Positions 1 to 11,040 are shown, counted from the first letter of the stretch. The stretch is 64,000 nucleotides of DNA from Balanoglossus misakiensis (GCA_040954595.2 CM082576.2:17484001-17548000); one strand, 5' to 3'. The notes: generated by a model not told the origin, from the letters alone. Made by a program: numbers and translations.

Positions 1-420
1 AGAAAAAAAGCAAATTGCAAATCAATTAGTATCATCGTATTTGTTCTGTGTAAGTTTGCGTTTCTTTTTCATTTTCCCATTGCTTGAAAGCCTCAGTTAT
101 TCACTTAGAAACTTGATACTTTATGCTAGTTCTTTGGCATGTCCACATAATAATACTATACATTATCAGTAATGTACAGTGATGATGTCATGGAATTCAC
201 TGGTATTGACAAAGCCGTAATATAATTTCATGTATTTAAAATTCATGTTCAGAAATTGCTCTCAGATGTAGAAGAATATATACTGTAGTTGATGCAAAGA
301 ATAAGAAACTAAATTTCAGAAGCTCGTTTAAAAACAATTCAACATGACAGTCAGATACATGTGACAGTGATACCATTAAAACGTTTCTTATATTAGTTCG
401 AGTAATATATCACTCATTTT
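1..420. other. AT-rich sequence, nothing recognised
   Basis: No open frame of note, RNA gene or repeat boundary is visible here. The stretch is AT-rich and leads straight into the T-run that precedes the first R element. Confidence 0.5.
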
Positions 421-457
421 AGGTCCCATTTTGGTATGTATATATACCTTGGGACCT
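421..457. repeat. Hairpin at the head of R copy 0
   Basis: AGGTCCCA (421-428) and TGGGACCT (450-457) form a perfect 8-bp stem, with a second stem GGTAT/ATACC inside. The same architecture sits at 1623-1659, 8037-8073 and, with different arms, 12527-12564. Confidence 0.7.
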
Positions 458-1300
458 TATGGAATCAGTTGCGTCTGTATGTATGGATGTATGTCAGCAT
501 GGATGTATGTATGTCTGTATGTCTGTCCACATCAAATTAATATTATGAATTTTTCAATTTTTATGCATTTTTTTGTCTTTTTCCACATTATTCGTAAAAA
601 AAATATTTTCTGAAAATGATCTGTTGTCTTCTTTGAAATTTAGTATAAAGCTTATACAGGTGATCTGAGTTACCATAGTTCTGTTCAAAATGTGAAAGAT
701 TTGCATATTTGCTTTTTTGGTTAAAAATTGGTTTCTCTAAAACCGCTTGTCAGATTGCTTTGAAATTTAGTAGGCGTGTTCCTAGGGGTAACTCCGTGTT
801 CCTAGGGGTAACTCAAGTGAGATGTTCTAAAAAAATGTTGAAATTTGCATATTTGTGTTTAATATTGGGGAAATTTGTGCAATTTTCCATCAAAAGTTTT
901 TTCCTTCAAACTGCATATTAGATTGCTTTGAGCTTTGGTAGGCATGTTCTTTGTGGTGATTGAAGTAAGATATTGTACAATTTTTATGATTTAAGCAATA
1001 ACCCCTGCCGCAGGTTGGGTATACACGAGATTTTGGTACAATTTGTGACATATAGCACGAGCCGTTAGACAGTTTTCGGTCAAAAATAAGTTTTTCTAGC
1101 ATCTCTTCTAAGTTTGCTATGACACATGACACTTGATCAGGCATGTTCGTAGTTAATTTTGTTATATTTCCATATTTTTTATATATGGTTATATCATATC
1201 TGCTTGCCAATGTCACCAGGTACCTGTTATTTTAATTCTCGTGTATACCTATTTCTCTGTAATCAACAAATGGGACCACAGTGACCTTGACGCTATTTTT
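421..1300 (+). repeat. Dispersed element R, copy 0 (hairpin-headed repeat)
   Basis: The copy begins with AGGTCCCA (421-428), which pairs perfectly with TGGGACCT (450-457). An inner stem GGTAT/ATACC lies at 433-437 and 444-448. A GTATGTATG-rich tract and a CTGTCCACATCAAA segment follow. The middle (about 600-1200) holds several degenerate modules of the form 'TCTAAAACCGCTTGTCAGATTGCTTTGAAATT ... GTTCCTAGGGGTAACTCAAGT' (broken here for length). The 3' part carries AAATGGGACCACAGTG and CTTGACGCTATTTTT (1268-1300). The same two ends recur at 8037-9636 and in the split copy 1623-11040, which is how I set the limits. I see no coding capacity and cannot assign a class. GGTCCCATT at the head and AATGGGACC near the tail are inverted copies, so a DNA-transposon-like element with short inverted ends is one possibility. 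Confidence 0.6.
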
Positions 1301-1622
1301 AACTCATGTTAAAAAAATCATCTAGTATGAATTTCCATGTTTAATTCAAAACTTTGATATATAGTTTGTCCTAACTCTTTGAAGTCAGTATCTGTAGCAA
1401 GTTTCATATAGTTCAGTGTAGTGGCTCCTTGTTGCTCAGCTGTCACAAACATGGAGCTTATCAGATAAGGTGATTATTTATTATCATCTGGCATCTGTCA
1501 ACATGTGTCTTCTTCTCTGAAACCACTGGTCTGATTACTTTGAAATTTTGTATACAGGTTGCTAGGGGTGACCTAACTAAAGTCTGTTCACATTGAAATT
1601 TGCATATTAATTGGGCATTTTT
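1301..1622. other. Intergenic, R-like degenerate module
   Basis: Lies between two R copies. Around 1510-1610 it repeats the R interior module (a 'GAAACCACTGGTCTGATTAC' segment followed by a GGGGTGACC segment and an ATTTGCATATT segment). No gene is seen. Confidence 0.4.
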
Positions 1623-2051
1623 AGGTCCCATTAATATAGGCCTATATACCATGGGACCTTATGGGATCGGTTGCGTCTGTATGTATGTATGTATGTATGG
1701 ATGTATGTATGTATGGATGTATATATGTCTGTATGTCCGTCCACATCAAAAACTTGAAAACCGCTGCGCGTATCACCTTGATATTTGGTGTGCAGATGCA
1801 GGCTGGGCTGTAGATGGGAGTTTGTTCAAACGAAGTTGCCAGGCCCAAAAATATGCAAATTAGCCAGTAAAATGTGAAATTTATCAAAAACTCTGAAAGT
1901 CAACAACTACTGGTCAGATTGCTTTAAAAATTGGTATGCATGTACCTTATGTCAACCTCACATCGACCTGTAAGTGTTAAGTTAATATCATGGATGTTAT
2001 GAATTTTTTAGTCTTTTTATTAAATTTATACCTTTACTTATACCTCTATGG

Positions 2052-2055
2052 TTAA
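2052..2055. other. TTAA target-site duplication, left of TE-A
   Basis: TTAA directly before the AGGCAC end of TE-A, matched by TTAA at 7846-7849. The empty site is preserved in the other R copy near 8463-8466, where CTATGGTTAAGCTATGTCC runs uninterrupted. Confidence 0.75.
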
Positions 2056-2449
2056 AGGCACATGAGCTGCAACTGGATAAAAAAATTAAAGTTTTAAATA
2101 ATCTCATATATGCTTTTAATCATGTCTATTCAATGATATTTCATGATAATATATCAAGCTCAACACTTATTTATGACAAAATGGCCAAAAATTACAGAAA
2201 AACGAAAATTCCTGCAATTTTAAAAAAAGTGCAATATTGCAATGAAAAATGAAAATCTGATGTCTCAGTGGTGTACATTTACTTCCATTAGCTCAAGTGT
2301 ATGAGATCATGTTTTGTTTATGAAGTTTCATAACCGGAAATGCAACATTTTCATTGTTTCTTGCATTTTCCCATGGTGGCGGCCATAATCGCTTGCGGCA
2401 AAGCTTTATTATTTATCTGGTTAAAACTTGCATACGCACTCATATTTAG

Positions 2450-3970
2450 TAGTCCATGGGCCAGAGACCGAAACCCTCCCCCCCCCCCCCCCCCCCCCCT
2501 GAGGATTTTTGCAGACATATATTTTTGGAAAGCCTATTTATCCAGCTGTCAGAATCAGGTTGTTTGCACTCATATTAATGGTGGGTGTGGCCGTGAGGAG
2601 CGGTTGTCATGGTAACGATAGCATAATTTTAGGGGTACTCATACAGTTAAAAAATGATATATTTCAGGATCTGAGAAAGCTAGAGAAAAAATTTAAACAT
2701 TGGGTCTTATAAAGTAGGGGACGGGCTATCCAATGATTACATGACCGACAAGGTCAGAGGTCAAGTTCATCTTCAAAACGCGGGGTCAAAGTAAAAATTT
2801 CGCTATTTTTTGCACATCGATCATACATAGTTTCGATTTACTGGAAAACGGTTTGCTCGGGGAGGCTGTAAATTGGTCATCAGGTAGCATGGAACATTAG
2901 GTTTATGAAAAATAAGCTGATTCACGTCTTTGATATTAAGTTATATTAAAATTCTGTTACCATAACGACGGATAGCAGATTTTGCGAAAATCACAAAAAT
3001 AAGAATCCTGCTATATCTTTGCTACCAATTAAGCTTTAGATAAAATTTAAACACTCAAACTTATAATGTCGGGTGCGATCTTTTCATTGCTAACTTGAAC
3101 TTTGGGGTTCAAGGTCAAGGTCATCGTCAAATTTCAGGTCAAAGTGACAAAATGGACATATGGATTTTTGTTCAAAATGACATTTTACGGCGAGCGTTTA
3201 CTAAACACTGTTTGGGTCTAGAATGCTATAATTTGATCTCCAGATAGAGATGTGTATTGTTTACAAAGATTTTAATTTGTTTTGCTGTTTACATATACTT
3301 AATATGCAAAACCTGCTGTTTTAATGACAACAAAATGAATGGTAGGAATAGCAAGAGTACTCATACAGTTAAAATGAGATATTTCAGGTTCTGAGAAAGC
3401 TAGAGAAAAAATTTAAACATTCAGTATTATAAAGTAGGGTACGGGCTATCCAATTATTACACGACCGACAAGGTCAGAGGTCAAGTTCATCTTCAAAACT
3501 TGGGGTCAAAGTGAAAATTTCGCTATTTTTTGCATATCGGTCATACATAGTTTTGATTTACTGGAAAACGGTTTGCTCGAGGAGGCTGTAAATTGGTCAT
3601 CAGGTAGCAAGGAATATTAGCTTTAAGAAAAATAGGCCTATTTTCGTCTTTGGTTGTAATTTATATTAAAATTCTGTAACCATAACGACGGATAGAAGAT
3701 TTTGCGAAATTCCCCAAAATAAGAAACTTGCTATATCTTTTCTACCAATTAAGCTTTAGATAAAATTTAAACACTCAAACTTATATTGTCGGATGCGAGC
3801 TTTTGATTGCTAAATTGAACTTTGGGGTTCAAGGTCAAGGTCATCCTCAAATTTCGGGTCAAAGTGACAAAATGGGCATTATGGACTTTGTTCAAAATGA
3901 CATTTTACGGCGAGCGTTTACTACACTGTTGGGATCTAGAATGCTATAATTTTGTATATTTTGATATTAA
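2450..3970 (+). repeat. Left arm of the 1.5-kb inverted repeat
   Basis: Matches the reverse complement of 6252-7731 from TAGTCCATGGGCC to TTTTGTATATTTTGATATT. It contains two tandem units whose shared start GTACTCATACAGTTAAA lies at 2635 and 3357 (period 722). Short frames inside, for example 2509-2712, also appear in the other arm and have no protein-like features. Confidence 0.85.
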
Positions 3971-4378
3971 TATTCAAATAAGATGCCACTTTGATTTCTG
4001 GATATTATTATATAAAAAAACGCGACCGTGGGAGTGCGAGTCATGCTGATTTATGCGTTATCCCATGATGCCACTGTAGCAATAGTCCAGACAAACCGAT
4101 CGAATATCTGTGTTTTAGGCACAGAGATTTTTTGGAAATTGTGCGTAAAGCACTTAAGACACATTATATACTCAAAAGCAATGTTTTTAAATCACAATCA
4201 TTCATAATCATACAAAATGAATGCTACGTTTTTTAAAAAAAACGTTTGCTCATGTGGAAATGTTTTCCGGTTGTTTGTCATTGCATGGCCTCCATCTTGC
4301 TGATGAAACGTCCAGCGCTAGGTTGTGCAACTTTTTATCATGGTCATGATGGTGTAAAGGTAGGGAACACAGTCAATG
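3971..4378. other. Non-coding lead-in to the decayed gene
   Basis: Lies between the left arm and the first recognisable coding remnant. I see no RNA gene, repeat or protein-like frame in it. Confidence 0.4.
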
Positions 4379-5804
4379 CCTGAGATGGATTGTGATCTTT
4401 TGACTTCCCAGCCTGCTAATGAACTTTTGGAAATAGTTCACACTTTTGTGGAACACATCATTGAACATCATTTCCCGCTTATGGCTGAGTTTAGACAAGA
4501 GAGGAGTAACTTTTAACTTTTGGTATGACTTTGTGTAGAGTATTGCTGCCATTACAACTCTACACACCGGTGGAAATGTAAGTGCATTAAGAAATGGTGA
4601 TTGAGATATTTGCCAAACTGCTAAGAATCAGCTATTATTTCCTCTGTTGTTTTGTGCCAATCGAAACGGACTATGCAAGATACATGTCAGTACTTATTCT
4701 GGTGATGCATGGAATACCCAAAAGTGTACAAGAGTCATTAAATGAGGAGGATTCATGGCAAACTTATCTGACGATTCACTAAAGGGTGCTGGTGGTGTTA
4801 TAGGATTAAAGATGAGAGGTTTAGCACTTGAAAAGTGGTTTTGGGTGGACCGATTACTGCAAAGTTCTCTGATACATTTCACAAATAAATATGCAGTAAT
4901 GAGTATTGGTAAACAAAATAAGATCCAATATGGAAAAGCAGTCATTAAGAGATGGAATACTGATGTGGCAAAGCTTTCAGAATTATAAGGTGGAGCATTT
5001 GTCGACCCATTTGATCTTTCCGACCCTCATTTAAGCAATTATCAACATTACTATATCAAAAGATATGGCTGGGGTTTTTTTCTGAGCAAATAATTATACA
5101 AGAAGAACCTGACACACCGTGTAAGCGCTTCTATCATAGTATGACTTGCGGCAATGTAAAAACATGACAAAAATGAAGAAGACGGTTTATCTTTGATTAC
5201 CTGCTGTTAATACAAGTTAGAAGATGCCACTCATTGGAGTCATTGAAAATTCCAACGTTCCTCTCTGTTTGTTTTCAGATGATGGACTTAAAATTCATTT
5301 CCGGGAGACAGATAGACTAGCATTGAGGCTGCCGATGCCATAGTTTATGATGACCATTCAGTCTCTGTCTGGTCCTAATCTTGTAGACAGAATCACTTTT
5401 ATCGATATAGCAATATGATTTATGGAATACATAATGTAGAATAGAGGCCGAATTTTAGGTCCTGTTGATAATTCGCAAATACACATGATCATTGATAATT
5501 ATGATGCCAAACGGATCAAAGGATCAAAGGCCAAACACGTGATGTGAGGGTTGCACCAGCACATCATATCATACTTGATCTAATTGCTCCGACAAAATGG
5601 ACGGCATTCTTGCTTACCACTAGTCTGAAAACAAAGCAAATTTTGCAAAATGCTACACATTATGAAAAAAGTAGATCTCAACATTGGTCAAAAATGAATT
5701 GTAAGTGGAGGACCAAACTTCACCACTTTTGTTATCGCAAAAGATACAGTGAAGAAGCAGATACGCGGATTGTTCTTAGTTCTACACGCAATTGCAGCGT
5801 CTGA
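4379..5804 (+). pseudogene. Decayed transposon-associated protein gene
   Basis: Protein-like segments follow one another on the plus strand but switch frame and contain stops. An acidic helical piece (from about 4379, ending at a stop near 4518) is followed by an FWYDF segment and an ALRNGD...FPLLFCANR segment (to about 4668, with in-frame stops). Then come DYARYMSV (4669-4692), KGAGGVIGL (4782-4808) with ALEKW soon after, FVDPFDLSDP (about 5000-5028), and finally EEADTRIV (5751-5774). I recognise this order (a YARY/YARW block, a K-G-x-G-G-x-x-G-L block, an NPF/DPF block and a later E-E-A-D-T-R block) as a family of uncharacterised, transposon-associated proteins common in cnidarian, mollusc and deuterostome genomes. 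That recollection is from memory. At least three frame changes and several stops mean it cannot be expressed as one protein. It sits between the inverted-repeat arms and was probably the gene of that element. Confidence 0.55.
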
Positions 5805-6251
5805 TAGAGGGGCAAGATGACTCCTTACGTCAACTTGTCATATCAACAGAAATCATCTTGATAAGAATGTGCTAAATATGATAAAACTTTGTACATATTT
5901 AAACTGAAATACCATAGAATGGCCACAATATAAGTTGAATATAGTATTTTTACAGTAAAAGCATGCTGATAATGTATGTCCCTTTATAGCAATTGCAAAT
6001 GCACGTTCGCTTATTTCAAGAAATATACCAATTTTACTAAATCTTGAAATCATCAGCTCGCCATGGGAATTGAAAATGTCATCAAGCATTTTCAAACTCT
6101 CAGAACTTAACTTTAAAATGGTGTATGACACAAAATGTTGTATGGCCAAGTCAGAGGGTTCGTTTTTTCTGGGGAGATCTGCAACACTAATTAGAGTTGG
6201 GATATTGAATTTTGACCCCATCTTTTGAAGGTGACCCTGAACTTAAAATTT
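5805..6251. other. Tail of the element interior, no function assigned
   Basis: A 122-codon frame on the minus strand (5853-6221) has no motif I recognise and a lysine/phenylalanine/serine-rich composition typical of AT-rich DNA. It may be part of the same decayed element. I do not call a gene. Confidence 0.35.
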
Positions 6252-7731
6252 AAAATATCAAAATATACAAAATTATAGCATTCTAGATCCCAACAGTGTA
6301 GTAAACGCTCGCCGTAAAATGTCATTTTGAACCGAAATTTGAGGATGACCTTGACCTTGAACCCCAAAGTTCAATTTAGCAATCAAAAGCTCGCATCCGA
6401 CAATACAAGTTTGAGTGTTTAAATTTTATCTAAAGCTTAATTGGTAGCAAAGATATAGCAAGTTTCTTATTTTGGGGAATTTCGCAAAATCTTCTATCCG
6501 TCGTTATGGTTACAGAATTTTAATATAAATTACAACCAAAGACGAAAATAGGCCTATTTTTCTTAAAGCTAATATTCCTTGCTACCTGATGACCAATTTA
6601 CAGCCTCCTCGAGCAAACCGTTTTCCAGTAAATCAAAACTGTGTATGATCGATATGCCAAAAAGCGAAATTTTTACTTTGACCCCGCGTTTTGAAGATGA
6701 ACTTGACCTCTGACCTTGTCGGTCATGTAATCATTGGATAGCCCGTACCCTACTTTATAAGACTGAATGTTTGAATTTTATCTCTAGCATTCTAAGAACC
6801 TGAAATATCTCATTTGAACTGTATGGGTACTCTTGCTATTCCTACCATTCATTTAGTTGTCATTATAACAGCTGGTTTTGCATATTAAGTATATGTAAAC
6901 AGCAAAACAAATTAAAATCTTCGTAAATAATACACTTCTCTATCTGGAGATGAAATTATAACATTCTAGACCCAAACAGTGTTTAGTAAACGCTCGCCGT
7001 AAAATGTCATTTTGAACAAAAATCCATAATGTCCGTTTTGTCACTTTGACCTTAAATTTGAGGATGACCTTGACCTTGAACCCCAAAGTTCAAGTTAGCA
7101 ATGAAAAGATCGCACCCGACATTATAAGTTTGAGTGTTTAAATTTTATCTAAAGCTTAATTGGTAGCAAAGATATAGCAGGATTCTTATTTTTGTGATTT
7201 TCGCAAAATCTGCTATCCGTCGTTATGGTAACAGAATTTTAATATAACTTAATATCAAAGACGTGAATCAGCTTATTTTTCATAAACCTAATGTTCCATG
7301 CTACCTGATGACCAATTTACAGCCTCCTCGAGCAAACCGTTTTCCAGTAAATCGAAACTATGTATGATCGATGTGCAAAAAATAGCGAAATTTTTACTTT
7401 GACCCCGCGTTTTGAAGATGAACTTGACCTCTGACCTTGTCGGTCATGTAATCATTGGATAGCCCGTCCCCTACTTTATAAGACCCAATGTTTAAATTTT
7501 TTCTCTAGCTTTCTCAGATCCTGAAATATATCATTTTTTAACTGTATGAGTACCCCTAAAATTATGCTATCGTTACCATGACAACCGCTCCTCACGGCCA
7601 CACCCACCATTAATATGAGTGCAAACAACCTGATTCTGACAGCTGGATAAATAGGCTTTCCAAAAATATATGTCTGCAAAAATCCTCAGGGGGGGGGGGG
7701 GGGAGGGTTTCGGTCTCTGGCCCATGGACTA
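6252..7731 (-). repeat. Right arm of the 1.5-kb inverted repeat
   Basis: Inverted copy of 2450-3970, carrying the same two tandem units with a 722-bp period (unit starts near 6827 and 7549 on this strand). It is about 40 bp shorter, chiefly from a deletion near 6330 where the TTTCGGGTCAAAGTGAC segment of the left arm is missing. Confidence 0.85.
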
Positions 7732-7845
7732 TAGGGTTTATAATGCTTGTGTATAGTTCACTGCCTTCATCTGCATGGACTAATGGTAGTGCAGTATGAA
7801 ACAAAAATTATGAAACTTATCCCAAAAGTTACAGCTTACGTGCCT

Positions 7846-7849
7846 TTAA
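7846..7849. other. TTAA target-site duplication, right of TE-A
   Basis: Follows the GTGCCT end of TE-A. R sequence (AAGCTATGTCCACGTC) continues from here and matches 8465 onward. Confidence 0.75.
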
Positions 7850-7985
7850 GCTATGTCCACGTCTTATTGTGGAATTCTGGTCTGTGCAATAGTCCTGTAC
7901 AGTGACTGTATATTGGTCAGTGAGCACAATGGGGCCAAAATAAAAGGCAAATTTTTGGGCTCACCTGTAACACCTGCTTAACACA

Positions 7986-7989
7986 TTAA
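7986..7989. other. TTAA target-site duplication, left of TE-B
   Basis: TTAA before the GGTGGCATTGC end. The second copy is at 10333-10336. The joined flanks (CACATTAATTATGTGCATA) match the uninterrupted R copy at about 8602-8620. Confidence 0.8.
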
Positions 7990-8036
7990 GGTGGCATTGC
8001 ATGAAAAGTTGTGATTTTTGCCAAATTTTACTTTTT

Positions 8037-9636
8037 AGGTCCCATTGATATAGGCATATATACCATGGGACCTTATGGGATCGGTTGCGTCTGTATGTAT
8101 GTATGTATGGATGTATGTATGGATGGATGTATGTCTGTATGTCCGTCCACATCAAAAACTTGAAAACCGCTGCGCGTATCACCTCAATATTTGGTGTGTA
8201 GGTGCAGGCTGGGCTGTAGATGGGAGTTTGTCCAAACGAAGTTGCCAGGCCCAAAAATATGCAAATTAGCTGGAAAAATGTGAAATTTATCAAAACTCTG
8301 AATGTCAACAACTACTTGTCAGATTGCTTTAAAAATTGGTATGCATGTACGATATGTCAACCTCACATCGACCTGTAAGTGTTAAGTTAATATCATCGAT
8401 GTTTTATTTTTTATGAATTTTTTAGTCTTTTTATTAAATTTATACCTTTACTTATACTTCTATGGTTAAGCTATGTCCACATCTTATTGTGGAATTCTGG
8501 TCTGTGCAATAGTCCTGTACAGAGACTGTCTATTGGTCAGTGAGCACAATGAGGCCAAAATAAAAGGCAAAATTTTGGGCTCACCTGTAACACCTGCTTA
8601 ATACATTAATTATGTGCATATCTAATTCCGGGCTAACTAATAGGGCTAGAGGTTTCGTTCTTGTGGGACATGGACCACTATAGGGTCAAAATTTCTTGCC
8701 CAAATTTTGGGTGACCTCAGGTGACCTATGACCTACTTTCCTATATCTCGGCATCCAGAGCAGGTACAGACTTGGCGTTTGGAGGTTTGGGACTAAAATT
8801 GAAAAGCCAAAATATTGGTCACCTGTGACACCTGCATATCTCATTTATTATGTGCATACCTAATTCCAGGCTAACCAACAGGGCTATAGGTTTGGTTTTT
8901 GTTGAACATGGACCAGTATAGGGTCAAAATTTCTTGCCCAAATTTTGCATGACTTCAGGTGACCTTTGACCTACTTTACCATTTCTTGGCACCCAGAGCA
9001 GGTACAGACTTGGCATTTGGAGGGTTGGGACTAAAATTGAAAAGCCAAAATTGGGGGTCACCTGTGACACCTGCATATCTCATTAATTATGTGCATACCT
9101 AATTCCAGGCTAACCAATAGGGCTATAGGTTTGGTTTTTGTTGAACCTGGACCAGTATAGGGTCAAAATTTCTTGCCCAAATTTTGCATGACCTCAGGTG
9201 ACCTTTGACCTACTTTATCATATCTTGGCATCCAGAGCAGGTACAGACTTGGCGTTTGGAGGGTTGGGACTAAAACTTAAAAGCCAAAATTGGGGGTCAC
9301 CTGTGACACCTGCATATCTCATTAATTATGTGCATACCTAATTCCAGGCTAACCAATAGGGCTATAGTTTGGTTTTTGTTGAACATGGACCAGTATAGGG
9401 TCAAAATTCCTTGCCCAAATTTTGCATAACCTCAGGTGACCTTTGACCTACTTTTCCATATCTTGGCATCCAGAGCAGATATGCTTATTGCTATGTTGCT
9501 ATGTGCTATGTTGGCTTGGGCCCGATATTGCTGCTTGCAGATCTGCTTGCAATGTCACCTGTAATTTTTATTCTGGTGTGTCACTGTTTCCGCATAATCC
9601 TCAAATGGGACCACAGTGTCCTTGACGCTATTTTTT
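8037..9636 (+). repeat. Dispersed element R, copy 2 (uninterrupted)
   Basis: Hairpin AGGTCCCA/TGGGACCT (8037-8044 with 8066-8073), the GTAT tract, the CCGCTGCGCGTATCACC segment, and then a single-copy middle (8270-8607) that matches both broken ends of copy 1. Next come 3.6 copies of a 239-bp tandem repeat (8608-9479), and the 3' end AAATGGGACCACAGTG / CTTGACGCTATTTTT. This is the reference copy for reading the nested structure around it. Short frames such as 8075-8269 come from the GTAT tract and are not genes. Confidence 0.75.
8608..9479. repeat. 239-bp tandem repeats inside R copy 2
   Basis: TATGTGCATA recurs at 8611, 8849, 9088 and 9327, giving 3.6 copies. Each unit carries a GACCTCAGGTGACCTTTGACC segment (direct AGGTGACC/TTTGACC motifs), a CATATCTTGGCATCCAGAGC segment and GTCACCTGTGACACCTGCAT. 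Confidence 0.9.
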
Positions 9637-10332
9637 ACATAAATCGGTAGGCCTTATACTGACCCACACCCTGACTAATATGTCTTGGCGGAAATGGTGC
9701 ATAATCACCCCAAAATACCACTTTTCTGAATGAGTTCACAGCTTAACAAATAGGTGTCAACAATGCAAATGGCCATTTTTCTCAGTTTGCATTTTCGCTG
9801 CTCTTGACAACTTCAGACGAAAATAGCTTCGCTCTGCGTTGGCCGAATTTGCTCAAATTTGCTCAAATTTTAACTGGGGATTGTGTATGACCCATCCAAC
9901 AAAACGGTATTTTTGTTAGTCGATAAAGTGTCCCTGGCGGGAATAAACTCTGATTCAATACAACTCACCGTGAATTTAATCAAATTTTACTAAAAATCTA
10001 ACTTTCAAACGCTGTTACTCCTCAATGGAAGCAGATAACGCAAAACAAAATTACCGTTTTTTTGCACGTGTACTCTAGTTTCGAATGACATATTAAGATG
10101 CATGATGCATGGTCAACTTTTTTACCTATTTTAAATTTCATGACATAATATCAAAAAATGTTTTTTTTCACCCAAAATCGCCACCATTTCCGGGGATCAA
10201 TAATATTTGCAACTCAAACAAAAGTTCAAAATCTCAGCTTCCAGAACATATATGGTTTATGGGGGTTTTAACATTGTCTCTGATGAGAAATAGGCCTCTA
10301 AAAAAGTCTCGACGGTTTCATGCAATGCCACC
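9637..10332. other. Right part of TE-B, non-coding
   Basis: Single-copy sequence that runs up to the right inverted end of TE-B. There is no conserved frame. The 75-codon frame at 10109-10336 runs through the inverted end and is not a gene. Confidence 0.5.
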
Positions 10333-10336
10333 TTAA
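10333..10336. other. TTAA target-site duplication, right of TE-B
   Basis: Follows the GCCACC end of TE-B and is continuous with ATTATGTGCATACC of the outer R copy. Confidence 0.8.
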
Positions 10337-10974
10337 TTATGTGCATACCTAATTCCGGGCTAACTAATAGGGCTAGAGGTTTCATTCTTGTGGGACATGG
10401 ACCAGTATAGGGTCAAAATTTCTTGCCCAAATTTTGGGTGACCTCAGGTGACCTTTGACCTACTTTACCATATCTTGGCATCCAGAGCAGGTACAGACTT
10501 GGCGTTTGGAGGGTTGGCACTAAAATTGAAAAACCAAAATTGGGGGTCACCTGTGACACCTGCATATCTCATTAATTATGTGCATACTTAATTCCAGGCT
10601 AACCAATAAGGCTATATGTTTGGTTTTTATTGAACATGGACCAGTATAAGGTCAAAATTTCTTGCCCAAATTTTGCATGACCTCAGGTGACCTTTGACCT
10701 ACTTTATCATATCTTGGCATCCGGAGCAGGTGCAGACTTCGCGTTTGGAGGGTTGGGACTAAAATAGAAAGGCCAAAATTGGGGTCACCTGTGACACCTG
10801 CATATCTCATTAATTATGTGCATACCTAATTCCAGGCTAACCAATAGGGCTATAGGTTTGGTTTTTGTTGAACATGGACCAGTATAGGGTCAAAATTTCT
10901 TGCCCAAATTTTGCATGACCTCAGGTGACCTTTGACCTACTTTTCCATATCTTGGCATCCAGAGCAGATATGCT
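10337..10974. repeat. 239-bp tandem repeats of outer R copy 1
   Basis: The same repeat as 8608-9479, about 2.6 copies (TATGTGCATA at 10338, 10577 and 10815). The array ends with the same CAGATATGCTTATTGCTATG segment as copy 2, which shows that both arrays belong to the same element type. Confidence 0.9.
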
Positions 10975-11040
10975 TATTGCTATGTTGCTATGTGCTATGT
11001 CCTCAAATGGGACCACAGTGTCCTTGACGCTATTTTTTTT

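Larger units (their letters stand above)
2450..7731. mobile_element. Long-inverted-repeat (foldback-like) element
   Basis: Arms of about 1.5 kb (2450-3970 and 6252-7731) are inverted copies with scattered differences. They enclose 2.28 kb that contains a decayed coding region. The ends read TAGTCCATGGGCCAGAGACC on both sides and are followed inwards by a run of about 22 C (2478-2499) on the left and 15 G (7689-7703) on the right. Two target-duplication readings fit: TAG (2447-2449 and 7732-7734) outside TAGTCC ends, or TA outside GTCC ends. I cannot choose between them. Each arm is internally a tandem pair with a 722-bp period. Foldback transposons with tandemly repeated arms are known in invertebrates, but I cannot name the family. 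Confidence 0.65.
2056..7845. mobile_element. TE-A: TTAA-flanked DNA transposon or MITE, itself interrupted
   Basis: The ends are inverted copies: the left end reads AGGCACATGAGCTGCAACT, and the right end, read inwards on the other strand, AGGCACGTAAGCTGTAACT (16 of 19 match). TTAA flanks both sides, and an empty site exists in the R copy at 8037-9636. TTAA duplications with purine-starting termini are typical of Kolobok, while piggyBac also uses TTAA but starts differently. The superfamily call is inference. The outer parts (2056-2449 and 7735-7845) total about 505 bp and do not resemble each other beyond the ends, so TE-A may be a small MITE into which the 5.3-kb inverted-repeat element (2450-7731) later inserted. 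Alternatively the whole 5.8 kb moved as one unit. Confidence 0.65.
7990..10332. mobile_element. TE-B: TTAA-flanked MITE carrying a nested R element
   Basis: Perfect 17-bp inverted ends, GGTGGCATTGCATGAAA at 7990-8006 and its complement at 10316-10332, are flanked by TTAA. The flanks join to give the sequence of an undisturbed R copy, which proves insertion. TE-B's own sequence is about 47 bp on the left (7990-8036) and about 696 bp on the right (9637-10332). The R element 8037-9636 lies between them. No transposase frame is present, so this is a non-autonomous element. GG termini with TTAA fit Kolobok-type MITEs (inference). Confidence 0.75.
1623..11040 (+). repeat. Dispersed element R, copy 1, split by two insertions
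   Basis: The 5' part (1623-2055) has the hairpin (1623-1630 with 1652-1659), the GTAT tract and the conserved 'CCGCTGCGCGTATCACC' segment. It stops at a TTAA (2052-2055), resumes at 7846-7989, stops at a second TTAA (7986-7989), and resumes at 10333 with 239-bp tandem repeats and the 3' end AAATGGGACCACAGTG / CTTGACGCTATTTTT (to about 11040). Joining the three pieces gives about 1.28 kb. The uninterrupted copy at 8037-9636 is 1.60 kb and has one more 239-bp repeat plus an 87-bp segment (9512-9598) that copy 1 lacks, which accounts for the difference. Only the outer pieces belong to R. The inserts are listed separately. Confidence 0.7.

Noticed and set aside
431-613. Short frames over GTAT tracts (also 1600-1863 and 8075-8269)
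   Set aside because: Cysteine/methionine/tyrosine/valine-rich peptides arise from simple repeats in the R element head.
2509-2712. 67-codon frame present identically at 7476-7679 on the other strand
   Set aside because: It is duplicated because it lies in the inverted-repeat arms. No motif, and it runs through the transposon end region.
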